A model generated the notes under the pieces. It made no database searches and was not told the origin of the DNA. It saw nothing but the letters and a program-made list of their open reading frames with translations. The position numbers and the translations under genes were made by a program. Positions 1-6,238 of a stretch of DNA of 8,961 nt are shown piece by piece. Source of the DNA: Deltaproteobacteria bacterium (lineage in GTDB: Bacteria; Desulfobacterota; BSN033; UBA1163); the NCBI GenBank assembly GCA_016875155.1, contig VGSD01000086.1, positions 1-8,961 on the forward strand, in the 5' to 3' direction. Each line of letters opens with the position of its first letter. Position 1 is the first letter of the stretch.

Positions 1-97
1 ATTCTACCGGCGAGAAATCGAATCCCAGGCCGCCCATCACTGTCCCTGCGGCTGTAGCGCCAGAAATCTTTAAAAAACTTCTTCGCGTAATCTTCAT
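1..97 (-). CDS. fdhA: Formate dehydrogenase alpha subunit, N-terminal Tat leader (partial)
   Basis: The first 32 codons of a minus-strand gene that runs off the left edge. The translation begins MKITRRSFLKISGATAAG and continues VMGGLGFDFSPVE. This is a twin-arginine signal peptide: the R-R-S-F-L-K motif at residues 5-10, then a hydrophobic stretch. The motif plus the GLGFD-SPV tail is characteristic of the molybdenum/tungsten-containing catalytic subunit of periplasmic formate dehydrogenases, which oxidise formate to CO2 and are exported folded. The catalytic part, including the Sec/Cys position, lies outside the window, so the call rests on the leader alone. ATG at 97 is taken as the start. 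An in-frame TTG at 103 sits at better spacing (about 6 nt) from the AGGAAGG-like ribosome site near 110-117 and is an alternative. Another Tat-exported molybdopterin oxidoreductase is possible but less likely. Confidence 0.75.
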   Translation of the reverse strand, partial: MKITRRSFLKISGATAAGTVMGGLGFDFSPVE

Positions 98-227
98 AGA
101 CAAGTATTCACCTTCCTTTCTTAAGATTTTTGAAACGAGAGTTTAAGTTCACCCCCTTTCCGATTGATTAAGAAGGGAAAACAATTAACCTGATGGATTT
201 GCTTTAGTTTCCCCTCATTTGTCCTTT

Positions 228-253
228 TGGATAACTGGATAACACTGGATATC
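228..253 (+). repeat. Short direct-repeat cluster TGGATAAC
   Basis: Two tandem copies of TGGATAAC (228-235 and 236-243) are followed after AC by TGGATATC (246-253). The cluster lies in the divergent control region between the formate dehydrogenase gene and the coiled-coil gene. Closely spaced direct repeats of this size can be binding sites for a regulator, but chance is not excluded and no known consensus is recognised. Confidence 0.35.
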
Positions 254-272
254 AATGTGGTTTAACAAAACC

Positions 273-290
273 TTGTGAAACATAACACAA
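273..290. promoter_or_regulatory. CRP/FNR-family (HcpR-like) operator palindrome
   Basis: The sequence TTGTGAAACATAACACAA has half-sites TTGTGA and ACACAA separated by six bases. It matches the TTGTGA-N6-TCACAA pattern at 11 of 12 specified positions. That pattern is shared by CRP and by HcpR, a CRP/FNR-family regulator of nitrosative stress and energy metabolism in sulfate-reducing bacteria. The site is in the divergent region, about 175 bp upstream of the formate dehydrogenase start and 135 bp upstream of the coiled-coil gene, and could serve either. Which regulator binds, and whether it activates or represses, cannot be seen. Confidence 0.5.
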
Positions 291-299
291 CTGAAATAT

Positions 300-330
300 T
301 TGTCAAGGGAAAAATGTTGGCGATTATATT
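300..330 (+). promoter_or_regulatory. Candidate sigma70-type promoter for the coiled-coil gene
   Basis: TTGTCA (300-305, five of six to the -35 consensus) and TATATT (325-330, five of six to the -10 consensus) are separated by 19 bp, which is long. Transcription would begin near 337, leaving a leader of about 90 nt before the ATG at 425. The CRP/FNR-like palindrome is centred about 55 bp upstream of that predicted start. The spacing makes this a moderate candidate only. Confidence 0.3.
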
Positions 331-424
331 TTTAGGTAGGCATGGGAAGAAAAAATAGATTGATATTCTAAGTTCTCTATGATATTGAAGAATTTAGATT
401 ATTGAAGAAAGGCGGGAGATAGAG

Positions 425-1132
425 ATGAATAAAGAACAGATGGAATTATTTGAACAGATGCAGTTAGTTTTTGCTAAAAAAGATGATATCGAAAAACTGA
501 GGCAGGAGACTAATGCAAACTTTCGTAAATTAAAAGAGGAGAACAAAGAGCTTATCCTCGGATGGATCGAGGGAATTAAAACGGAGATGGAAGGATTGAG
601 GAAGGGGGCGAGGGGGGATATCGAGCCCTTCCAAGAAGGGATTAAAGAGGAGATGAAAAAACTGGAGTTGAAGATTCAATCCATACTCTTCCAGTCGATT
701 CAATCAATAGAGTCATCCCTCCTGAAGATGCAAGAGGAGGCCAGATTATTCATCCAGCAATCGAGACAGGAATTGGGTTCAAGTCTTCAGACGACTAAAG
801 ATGAAACCCAAGCGGCGATCCTTCAATCGAGGCAGGAGATGGTTTCCTACCTCCAATCGGCCAGGGAGGAAGGGAAGATCAATCTTTCTCAAGCGAGGGA
901 GGAGACCAAGGTTGACCTCAACCGGTTAGGAGAAGGAATGGGAAACCTGAGCGGCCAGATAAGGGCAGCCATCGAGGAGATCATTGCGTTCAATGAGAAG
1001 ATCAAAGAAGGATTTAACGAGGTAAAGGAGGAATTGGGTTCGATGATCAAATTTTCTTATGCTGATCTGGAGAAGCGGTTTGCCACTTTGGAGGCACGCG
1101 TCAAATCCCTCGAAAAACTGGTCTTGCCGTAA
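425..1132 (+). CDS. Coiled-coil protein with 11-residue (hendecad) repeats, function unknown
   Basis: A 235-aa, highly charged protein rich in Glu, Lys, Gln and Arg, with no cysteine, signal peptide or membrane segment, so probably cytoplasmic. Residues 1-100 look like interrupted helix. Residues 101-166 consist of six consecutive 11-residue units with pattern x-x-[RKQ]-[EQD]-E-x4-[LI]-x, for example QSRQELGSSLQ, QSRQEMVSYLQ and QAREETKVDLN, followed by two degenerate units to about 188. The C-terminus (about 211-234) is a regular heptad coiled coil (LEKRFATLEARVKSLEKLV). Hendecads form straight amphipathic helices as in apolipoprotein-like, phasin-like and LEA-like proteins, but no family is recognised. 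The start is supported by GGGAG at 414-418, six bases before the ATG. It ends 9 bp from the convergent nucleotidyltransferase gene with no terminator visible between them. It stands alone on its strand. Confidence 0.8.
   Translation: MNKEQMELFEQMQLVFAKKDDIEKLRQETNANFRKLKEENKELILGWIEGIKTEMEGLRKGARGDIEPFQEGIKEEMKKLELKIQSILFQSIQSIESSLLKMQEEARLFIQQSRQELGSSLQTTKDETQAAILQSRQEMVSYLQSAREEGKINLSQAREETKVDLNRLGEGMGNLSGQIRAAIEEIIAFNEKIKEGFNEVKEELGSMIKFSYADLEKRFATLEARVKSLEKLVLP
725..922 (+). repeat. Six 33-bp in-frame repeats encoding hendecads
   Basis: Six consecutive 33-bp units (725, 758, 791, 824, 857 and 890) encode residues 101-166 of the coiled-coil protein. Units two and four are also close in DNA: caatcgagacaggaattgg against caatcgaggcaggagatgg, which differ at three bases. 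This suggests growth by duplication, possibly of a 66-bp double unit, followed by drift. Such an array is a natural site for copy-number change between strains. Confidence 0.6.
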
Positions 1133-1141
1133 TGTAGAATA

Positions 1142-1645
1142 TCAAGATTTAGATGATTTATTTCCATTGAAAAGACGTTTGGCTTTTAATAGGTATTCAA
1201 TGTCCTGTTGATCTTTGGCATTTGGCTTCCTTATCTTTTTTAGCCGAACCAGGTCATCTATCGAAGGGACTCGGAAACTGGTTTTTTCTTTTACATCCTT
1301 CTTTAGAATCGAATTGCCATAACATCTTTCAAATTCAATCGTTTCATTCTCAATATTCTTAACGCTCCTCTGAAAAAAGAGATCATACTTCTTCGTACCT
1401 GAGAATCCCGTGACGATGGGGCCCTTAGTATCAGGAAGTTGGGATAATTCAAAATCAAGTTTCTCGGCAAGAAGTGACAGCGCCTTTTTCTTATCCTCCG
1501 AGTGAAACCAGATATCATGGTCCGCGGTGAGGACAGGACCTCCGTAGAGAATAACTGCCCTTCGACCGATAATCAGGTAACGGATTTTGTGGCGATTGAG
1601 CACCCGCACCAGTTCGAGAAGATTAACTTCTTTTTCCAGTTTCAT
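1142..1645 (-). CDS. Nucleotidyltransferase-fold protein with altered glycine motif
   Basis: A 167-aa protein with the layout of the small minimal-nucleotidyltransferase/AbiEii-like superfamily. The fold's signature is hG[GS]-x(9-13)-Dh[DE]h. Here it reads I-G27-R28, 13 residues, then D42-H43-D44-I45, so the spacing and both metal-binding aspartates are kept but the second Gly/Ser is Arg. D88 in KYDLFF is the likely third acidic residue. The C-terminal part (about 127-157, SIDDLVRLKK then DQQDIEYLL) is typical of the helix that closes such proteins. Relatives act in toxin-antitoxin or phage-defence pairs or transfer nucleotides to proteins or tRNA; the activity here is not known. The start overlaps the preceding small gene by 23 bp and has no clear ribosome site of its own, so translation is probably coupled. 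Confidence 0.6.
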   Translation of the reverse strand: MKLEKEVNLLELVRVLNRHKIRYLIIGRRAVILYGGPVLTADHDIWFHSEDKKKALSLLAEKLDFELSQLPDTKGPIVTGFSGTKKYDLFFQRSVKNIENETIEFERCYGNSILKKDVKEKTSFRVPSIDDLVRLKKIRKPNAKDQQDIEYLLKAKRLFNGNKSSKS

Positions 1646-1826
1646 GTTTTTTTAAACCGAATTTTTTAATAAATTCTTGAATTTCTTTCCACTCTCGGTC
1701 GATAATTTCGAGTCTCTGAGAAGGAGAAAACCTCGAAAACCAGAGAATATCCTCTTCGAGCTGACGCTGCCGCCATAGAGGGATGTCTTTAATAGATTTT
1801 GGGTATTTTATCTTTAATGAAGCCAT
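1623..1826 (-). CDS. Small charged protein partnered with the nucleotidyltransferase-fold gene
   Basis: A 67-aa cytoplasmic protein rich in Lys, Glu, Arg and Trp (three Trp), predicted mostly helical. The central SPSQRLEIIDREWKEIQEF resembles the 'SPxxRL...EW' helix of short proteins often encoded just before nucleotidyltransferase-like genes, though no named family is assigned. Its 3' end overlaps the downstream gene by 23 bp in another frame, a strong sign of one transcription and translation unit. GAGG at 1835-1838 lies 8 nt before the ATG and supports the start. It could be the partner, such as an antitoxin or adaptor, of the downstream protein; this is inferred only from the arrangement. 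Confidence 0.6.
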   Translation of the reverse strand: MASLKIKYPKSIKDIPLWRQRQLEEDILWFSRFSPSQRLEIIDREWKEIQEFIKKFGLKKHETGKRS

Positions 1827-1844
1827 CCAGTTAACCTCAATGCC

Positions 1845-1873
1845 ATATTACCATATTTAAGAAAAAGTTTGAA
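1845..1873 (-). promoter_or_regulatory. Candidate promoter for the small protein/nucleotidyltransferase pair
   Basis: On the minus strand TTCAAA (1873-1868) is followed after 17 bp by TAATAT (1850-1845), each matching consensus at four of six positions. The -10 box is preceded by TGG, an extended -10 element. Predicted transcription starts about 12 nt before the ATG at 1826. The 102-bp gap after ftsY and lack of a hairpin terminator mean read-through from ftsY is also possible. Confidence 0.35.
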
Positions 1874-1928
1874 TGTTTTTTGTCGGGTGAGTAAAACAGG
1901 TCTAATGGGTAAGCAAAGGGAAGATTCT

Positions 1929-2843
1929 TTAAAACAAAGCCTGGACGAATTCGGTGGCGTTGAATTCCTTGAGGTCGTCAATGGCTTCGCCTACGCCGAC
2001 ATAACGGATGGGGATGTTTAGTTCCTCTGTAATCCCTATGATGATTCCGCCTTTGGCGGTTCCATCCAATTTCGTCAATGCAATTCCTGTAACTCCAACT
2101 GCCTCGTTAAAAAGTTTGGCCTGAGAAATGGCGTTCTGCCCTGTAGTGGCGTCAAGGACAAGAAGGATTTCGTGAGGCGCTCCAGGGCATTCCCTCCCGA
2201 CAATTCGTTTCACCTTCTTTAGCTCCTCCATCAGATTGACTTTGGTATGGAGCCTTCCTGCGGTATCGATAAAGACGAGATCCGAATTCCTGGCTTTTGC
2301 CGCCTGGATGGAATCAAAGGCTACGGCTGAAGGATCGGATCCCTTGGACTGCTTGATGAAGTCCGCTCCAGCACGGTTTGCCCAGATCTCGAGTTGCTCA
2401 ACTGCAGCCGCCCTGAAGGTGTCTGCTGCACCGATCAAAACCTTTTTCTTCCGGGCCGAATACTGATGGGCGATCTTTCCGATGGTCGTTGTCTTACCTG
2501 CGCCATTGACTCCAACCACCATCATGACAAAGGGTTTTGTTTTAGAAAAATCGATTGAAAGGGGTTTTTCACCTGAATCAAGTATCCGGAGAATTTCCTG
2601 TTTGATAAACTCTTTGACTTTCTCCGGATCCTGAAGGTCGCCCCTTTTAAGGCCCTGGCGGACGCCTTCGATCAGTTGAGTGGTCGTCTTGACTCCCAGA
2701 TCGGCTTCAAAAAGGGCCATTTCGAGTTCATCGAGAAGGTCGGGGGTGAAGGTTTTCTTACCAAGAAAGAGGTGGTCAATCTTTTCGACAAACCCCTGAT
2801 GGGTTTTGGAAAGGCCCTTCTTTAATTTTTCAAAAAAACCCAT
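1929..2843 (-). CDS. ftsY: Signal recognition particle receptor FtsY
   Basis: A 304-aa SRP-type GTPase that docks ribosome-nascent-chain-SRP complexes at the inner membrane for co-translational insertion through SecYEG, together with Ffh. The N domain (about 1-95) opens with the amphipathic membrane-targeting helix MGFFEKLKKGL. The G domain carries the P-loop GVNGAGKTT (111-119), the SRP-specific insertion motif DTFRAAA (141-147), DTAGR (193-197) and TKLDGTAKGG (257-266). It ends with the family's VGVGEAIDDLKEFNATEFV. It lacks the long acidic A domain of E. coli FtsY, as is common outside Gammaproteobacteria, and is of normal length for such short forms. The start matches the family start; the ribosome site (GGCGAG, about 9 nt upstream) is weak. 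It appears to be transcribed from its own promoter. Confidence 0.97.
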   Translation of the reverse strand: MGFFEKLKKGLSKTHQGFVEKIDHLFLGKKTFTPDLLDELEMALFEADLGVKTTTQLIEGVRQGLKRGDLQDPEKVKEFIKQEILRILDSGEKPLSIDFSKTKPFVMMVVGVNGAGKTTTIGKIAHQYSARKKKVLIGAADTFRAAAVEQLEIWANRAGADFIKQSKGSDPSAVAFDSIQAAKARNSDLVFIDTAGRLHTKVNLMEELKKVKRIVGRECPGAPHEILLVLDATTGQNAISQAKLFNEAVGVTGIALTKLDGTAKGGIIIGITEELNIPIRYVGVGEAIDDLKEFNATEFVQALF

Positions 2844-2869
2844 AGATTCATCTCGCCTGATCGATTACG

Positions 2870-2898
2870 ATACTAACACTCCAAAGGAGCGAAATCAA
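2870..2898 (-). promoter_or_regulatory. Candidate ftsY promoter with palindromic spacer
   Basis: Minus-strand TTGATT (2898-2893) and TAGTAT (2875-2870) are separated by exactly 17 bp; each matches four of six consensus bases. Transcription would start about 20 nt before the ftsY ATG. The spacer holds the small palindrome CTCC-TTT-GGAG (2879-2889), which could be an operator placed under RNA polymerase, or chance. The rest of the 237-bp gap upstream of ftsY shows nothing else recognisable. Confidence 0.35.
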
Positions 2899-3080
2899 AT
2901 ACAGAACCGAGTATTAGACAATGGTTGTTCGGCACCTCGATTTTCTTCTGGCTATAATCCGTTGGATGAGAAATTATCACCTTTTCTCTGGGAAAGAAGG
3001 AAGACAACTTTTCACAATACCGATCGTGAAGGGAGGGGACCTTACTTGATGAAGGTATCAGAAGGGCAACTTCTCGATCG

Positions 3081-4199
3081 CTACTCGCGCAGCCACCCTT
3101 CCATTACGGGGTCTGTTAATTTATAAATATTCTGATCATCCTGTTCGATGAGGTCCCTGGAGAAAAGGGCTTTCATAGCCCTTTGTGTACCTCCTATCGA
3201 TAGGCGATGTCTTTCAAGAAATTCTCTCCCATACGGTGAGGCAGTCGGTTCTTTGGCAATTGCTTTTAATAACGCCTTCTGAATCAGGGTGAGGCCGCTC
3301 CAAATTCCTTCAAAATCAATCGTTTCCATACTGACTAAAGCTTGGTGTGCATTTTCTAAAACCTTCCCATCGCATTTTTTTTCAGATATATCCCATGCAA
3401 TCGATGCCAGCTTCTGGACATAGTAGGGATATCCTCTTACCCTATCATGCAGCTCTTTAGCAATCTCTTTAGGACATATCTTCCCCGTATCTTTAAACCT
3501 TTCTTCAATATATGGAATGAATTCTTCTGCGACAATTTTTTTCAATGTATACGAAAAAGCGCTTTTGTAGAAAGGACGACTCTTGTTTAAAAACATATCG
3601 TTCAGTATTCGCCGGCGGCTCCCCACATAAAAATAGGTTATCTCCTTATGGAGCTGAATATGCGACCTCAATATCCCCTCTATCTTTTTGGATTCAGAAA
3701 GTTCTGTAATCTCCTGAAATTCATCGAGTGCAATACATGCCTTTAGCTTCCTCCTCCTGACATAGGCATAAAGACCTTCCAACAGGTCGTCAAGAAGTAA
3801 CCCTGTTTCTGCTGTTTGATCAAATTTAACAGAGAGGGCATAACCCTCGGGCTTGACTTCGATACTTGGAATCAATCTCTTAAAGAGATTGGCGATCCTG
3901 TCTCCAAGACCCCGCGGATCAACCCCCCTTCCAATTCCCTTCAATATGCCAGAAGAAAACCTAGAAATGAAGTCTTGCTCCGAGGAGATGGGGAAAAGAT
4001 CAACGTAAACGGTTAAAAATCCTTCTTTTTCAAGGAGCTCCAAAACAATTCTTGTCAGTGACGATTTACCGTACCGCCGTGGAGAGAACAGAATAACATG
4101 ATTCCCATTCCTTGCATGGCGGAGAAGATCCTTTATCTCTGCCTCTCGATTACAGAAATCCTTCCGCCGGACAATTCCTAATGTAAATGGATTGCGCAT
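3081..4199 (-). CDS. Archaeal-type P-loop ATPase (ATPase_2/STAND-like)
   Basis: A stand-alone ATPase of the archaeal ATPase family (PF01637 type). Residue numbers count from the upstream ATG at 4226, giving 381 aa. Visible are the family N-terminus RNPFTLG with F-x-NRE-x-E (24-30), a Walker A variant SPRRYGKSSL (48-57) whose usual first Gly is Ser, Walker B CIALDEFQE (164-172, D168/E169), and a sensor-like YVGSRRRIL (200-208) followed by PFY. A C-terminal winged-helix-like region (about 309-381) ends in LTDPVMEGWL. Relatives are thought to act as NTP-driven switches, some DNA-associated; the role here is unknown. The start at 4199 (Met10 of the longer reading) is preferred because GGAAGG lies 11 nt upstream and relatives begin M-x-NPF. 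The ATG at 4226 has no ribosome site. Its strong promoter suggests a single-gene transcript. Confidence 0.8.
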   Translation of the reverse strand: MRNPFTLGIVRRKDFCNREAEIKDLLRHARNGNHVILFSPRRYGKSSLTRIVLELLEKEGFLTVYVDLFPISSEQDFISRFSSGILKGIGRGVDPRGLGDRIANLFKRLIPSIEVKPEGYALSVKFDQTAETGLLLDDLLEGLYAYVRRRKLKACIALDEFQEITELSESKKIEGILRSHIQLHKEITYFYVGSRRRILNDMFLNKSRPFYKSAFSYTLKKIVAEEFIPYIEERFKDTGKICPKEIAKELHDRVRGYPYYVQKLASIAWDISEKKCDGKVLENAHQALVSMETIDFEGIWSGLTLIQKALLKAIAKEPTASPYGREFLERHRLSIGGTQRAMKALFSRDLIEQDDQNIYKLTDPVMEGWLRE

Positions 4200-4256
4200 C
4201 CCTAATGAAGCCTTCCTATTATTCATTGTGAATTATTTTAATTGAATTATGCAAAA

Positions 4257-4285
4257 AGAATACAAAATAGCGCCCTCATTGTCAA
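4257..4285 (-). promoter_or_regulatory. Sigma70 promoter for the archaeal-type ATPase gene
   Basis: Minus-strand TTGACA (4285-4280) is a perfect -35 hexamer, followed after 17 bp by TATTCT (4262-4257), four of six to the -10 consensus. The predicted start near 4250 gives a 5' leader of about 50 nt to the ATG at 4199, including the GGAAGG ribosome site at 4216-4211, and about 24 nt to the ATG at 4226. Confidence 0.55.
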
Positions 4286-4367
4286 GCGAAATTTTATCAA
4301 TGTTTATAAGCTGCCGCAGACATCGTTAACTCGGTCTTTGGGTTTGTTTCTGGCTATGTTAGTTTTT

Positions 4368-4637
4368 TTATTTCAGGCCCGCTTTGCGGAGGGCGTTTAT
4401 TGTGGAATCAACTTGAGACTTATCCTTGAAGAGATCGTAAATACCGTTTTGATACTGATCCACTGAGAAATTCGGGTTGATTTTCAGAACCGCTTCGGCT
4501 GCAGCCCTTGCCTCTGCTTCGCGGCCGGTTAAACTGCATGAAGCGGTGAGGGAAAGTTGTGCGATTATATTCCAGGGAATCCGCTCCACAGCCTTTTGTG
4601 CATGGTGAAACGCGGGATACCTAACGTAACTCGCCAT
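4368..4637 (-). pseudogene. C-terminal remnant of a TPR protein, probably adenylate-cyclase-like
   Basis: An 89-codon reading frame whose product reads as one tetratricopeptide repeat plus the characteristic end of proteins pairing a class III nucleotide cyclase domain with TPRs. LTGREAEARAAAEAVLKINP (about 36-55) is a TPR second helix ending in the conserved NP, followed by NFSVDQ and the closing KDKSQVDSTINALRKAGLK. Full-length relatives are several hundred residues long; here the cyclase domain and other repeats are missing. An in-frame TAG lies just upstream of the ATG, and nothing similar is visible in other frames to 4760. AAGGA abuts the ATG without spacing, so translation is doubtful. 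It is best read as a decayed fragment left by deletion or rearrangement, although a short expressed TPR peptide cannot be excluded. Confidence 0.6.
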
Positions 4638-4751
4638 TCCTTGACCCTACAGATTTAGGTTTATTGTTTGTGCAGGGATAAAGACTAATCCCGGGGAGAA
4701 TAGACAGCTTCAATTATCAACCGCTTTTTACCAAAAGTTGACATTAGATGC

Positions 4752-4812
4752 GCCATAGGATGCAGATGTTAAACGACCACGAGGCAGGGTCAGAGATGGC
4801 CCTGCCTATGGC
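4752..4812. repeat. Nested palindromic extragenic hairpin
   Basis: The inner stem pairs GGCAGGGTC (4783-4791) with GGCCCTGCC (4798-4806): nine base pairs including one G-T, around a six-base loop. An outer perfect 8-bp inverted repeat, GCCATAGG (4752-4759) and CCTATGGC (4805-4812), encloses it and shares two bases with the inner arm, so the two pairings partly compete. No T-run follows on either strand, so it is not a typical terminator. It may be a REP-like or MITE-like repeat; other genomic copies would decide. Confidence 0.5.
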
Positions 4813-5064
4813 CGAAAGAACAAAAAAGGGGGACGGTTCCATTTTCTTAAGAAGAAAGATTGATGAGCAGGTTTCAGCATTCAACAAAGGCTGTTGGAGG
4901 AAAAGTTCTGTTCGGTTCGACATGAAATAGAGCTAAAGCAATATTGAAGGCTAAGATAATGGGGCCCACAAAAGATCTATAGATGAGGGAGACCGTTGAC
5001 GATAGAATCGCATAACCCGAGCGCATCCATGTCTCTGAATTGAAAAATTCATGGGTACATTTTT
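4813..5064. other. Intergenic region, no gene recognised
   Basis: Together with 4638-4812 this forms a gap of over 400 bp between the ATPase end at 5065 and the TPR remnant. It holds a GGGGGACGGTTCC block (4828-4840), the perfect 10-bp palindrome TTCTTAAGAA (4844-4853) and an AT-rich inverted repeat TGAATT-GAAA-AATTCA (5036-5051) just downstream of the ATPase stop. The last is too weak to be a convincing terminator. A 60-codon plus-strand frame from 4748 crosses the hairpin but has no ribosome site and no recognisable product. Confidence 0.4.
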
Positions 5065-6231
5065 TTAGCGCTTTTTAGCAATCTTTAATATTTTTTCTAC
5101 CAGAAGAGGAATTGAGCTTGCTGGTATAACAGTAATTTTAGCATCCAAGTCATATTCCTGACTTCCAGGATAGATAACCCAGAGATGTTCTAGATTGAGG
5201 TCTTGTATAGCAACTGACATTGATCGGGTGAGCCCAGGGGCGTCAGAGTACTTAAACTCGAATCCATATCGCTTGCCGCCCATCATGACAAACAGGTCCA
5301 GTTCCGCCCCGGAGTATGTTGCCCAGAAATAGTTATCCTTTGTCTGCAGCAAGGTTAAGAGTTGTTCAAGAGCAAATCCCTCCCATGAAGCTCCAAGCTT
5401 TGGGTGTCCCTGAACATCCGCCCGGGTTGGTAATTGAAGGAAAGTATGAAGAACTCCACTGTCGCGGATATATATCTTGGGCGCCTTTACCTGTCTCTTG
5501 CTGATATTCTCGAACCAGGGGGGCAAAATTCTAATCATGTAGGTCCCTACAAGGATGTCAAGGTATCGGCGAGCGGTATTCTCCGAGGTTCCAAGGGATC
5601 TGGCAAATTCGGCTGCATTCCAAACTTGTCCATGGTAATGTGCAATCATGGTCCAGAATCGTCTCAGAGTCTCCGCAGGGATCGTGATGCCAATCTGAGG
5701 AATATCCCTTTCGAGAAAGGTGCGAATGAAATCTTCTCGCCAGATTAGGGAAGAAGGGTTGCCAGAGGCAAGGAAAGATTTCGGAAATCCGCCTCGAATC
5801 CAAAGACGGTCCAGCCTCTCAACGCCTACCTCCCGAAGATCGAAACCCGATAGATCAACGAAACCGATACGACCAGCAAGAGATTCGGACACATCCTTCA
5901 CCAGTTTAGGCGAAGCGGAGCCCAGCAGAAGAAACTTGGCTTTATTCTGAGGGCGGTCAACCAAAACCCTTAGCAATTCAAACAGAGATGGTTGGCGCTG
6001 GACTTCGTCAACCACTACCAATCCTGATAATCCTTCAAAGGCTTGCATGGGCGTTGATAGGCGGCGGACATCAACAGGATTTTCAAGATCATAGAAGGTT
6101 GAGCGCTCTCGTTCAGCGATCATCCTTGCCAGAGTGGTTTTGCCGCATTGGCGGGGCCCAAGAAGGGCAGCGATCGGATGAACCTCGAACACTTTGCGGA
6201 CCCTATGAATTGCGTGTGGGCGTTGAATCAT
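5065..6231 (-). CDS. AAA_14-DUF4143 ATPase with REase-like C-terminus
   Basis: A 388-aa protein with the full layout of the AAA_14 (PF13173) plus DUF4143 (PF13635) family. The N-terminal ATPase has Walker A GPRQCGKTT (25-33), Walker B LVVVDEVQ (71-78, D75/E76) and sensor LLLGSAS (101-107). The middle has a helix-turn-helix-like stretch (about 208-232, AAEFARSLGTSENTARRYLDIL). The C-terminal domain ends in a PD-(D/E)XK-nuclease-like motif: SGAELDLF (307-314) with E310 and D312, then GFEFKY with E325 and K327, all intact. Relatives are widespread, patchily distributed and mostly of unknown function. The length is typical, and the ATG at 6231 matches the usual family start (M-I-x-R-P). GGGGG sits only one base before the ATG, too close for a normal ribosome site. 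It is flanked by noncoding DNA and transcribed from its own promoter. Confidence 0.9.
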   Translation of the reverse strand: MIQRPHAIHRVRKVFEVHPIAALLGPRQCGKTTLARMIAERERSTFYDLENPVDVRRLSTPMQAFEGLSGLVVVDEVQRQPSLFELLRVLVDRPQNKAKFLLLGSASPKLVKDVSESLAGRIGFVDLSGFDLREVGVERLDRLWIRGGFPKSFLASGNPSSLIWREDFIRTFLERDIPQIGITIPAETLRRFWTMIAHYHGQVWNAAEFARSLGTSENTARRYLDILVGTYMIRILPPWFENISKRQVKAPKIYIRDSGVLHTFLQLPTRADVQGHPKLGASWEGFALEQLLTLLQTKDNYFWATYSGAELDLFVMMGGKRYGFEFKYSDAPGLTRSMSVAIQDLNLEHLWVIYPGSQEYDLDAKITVIPASSIPLLVEKILKIAKKR

Positions 6232-6238
6232 ACCCCCT

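Noticed and set aside
2806..3126. 106-codon plus-strand frame spanning the ftsY start and the ATPase end
   Set aside because: It overlaps two well-supported genes on the other strand and the likely ftsY promoter; its translation resembles no known protein.
4748..4930. 60-codon plus-strand frame in the intergenic gap
   Set aside because: No ribosome site, no family resemblance, and it runs through the palindromic hairpin.
5036..5051. TGAATT-GAAA-AATTCA hairpin as a terminator for the AAA_14 ATPase gene
   Set aside because: The stem is AT-rich and weak, and no proper U-tract follows it on the minus strand.
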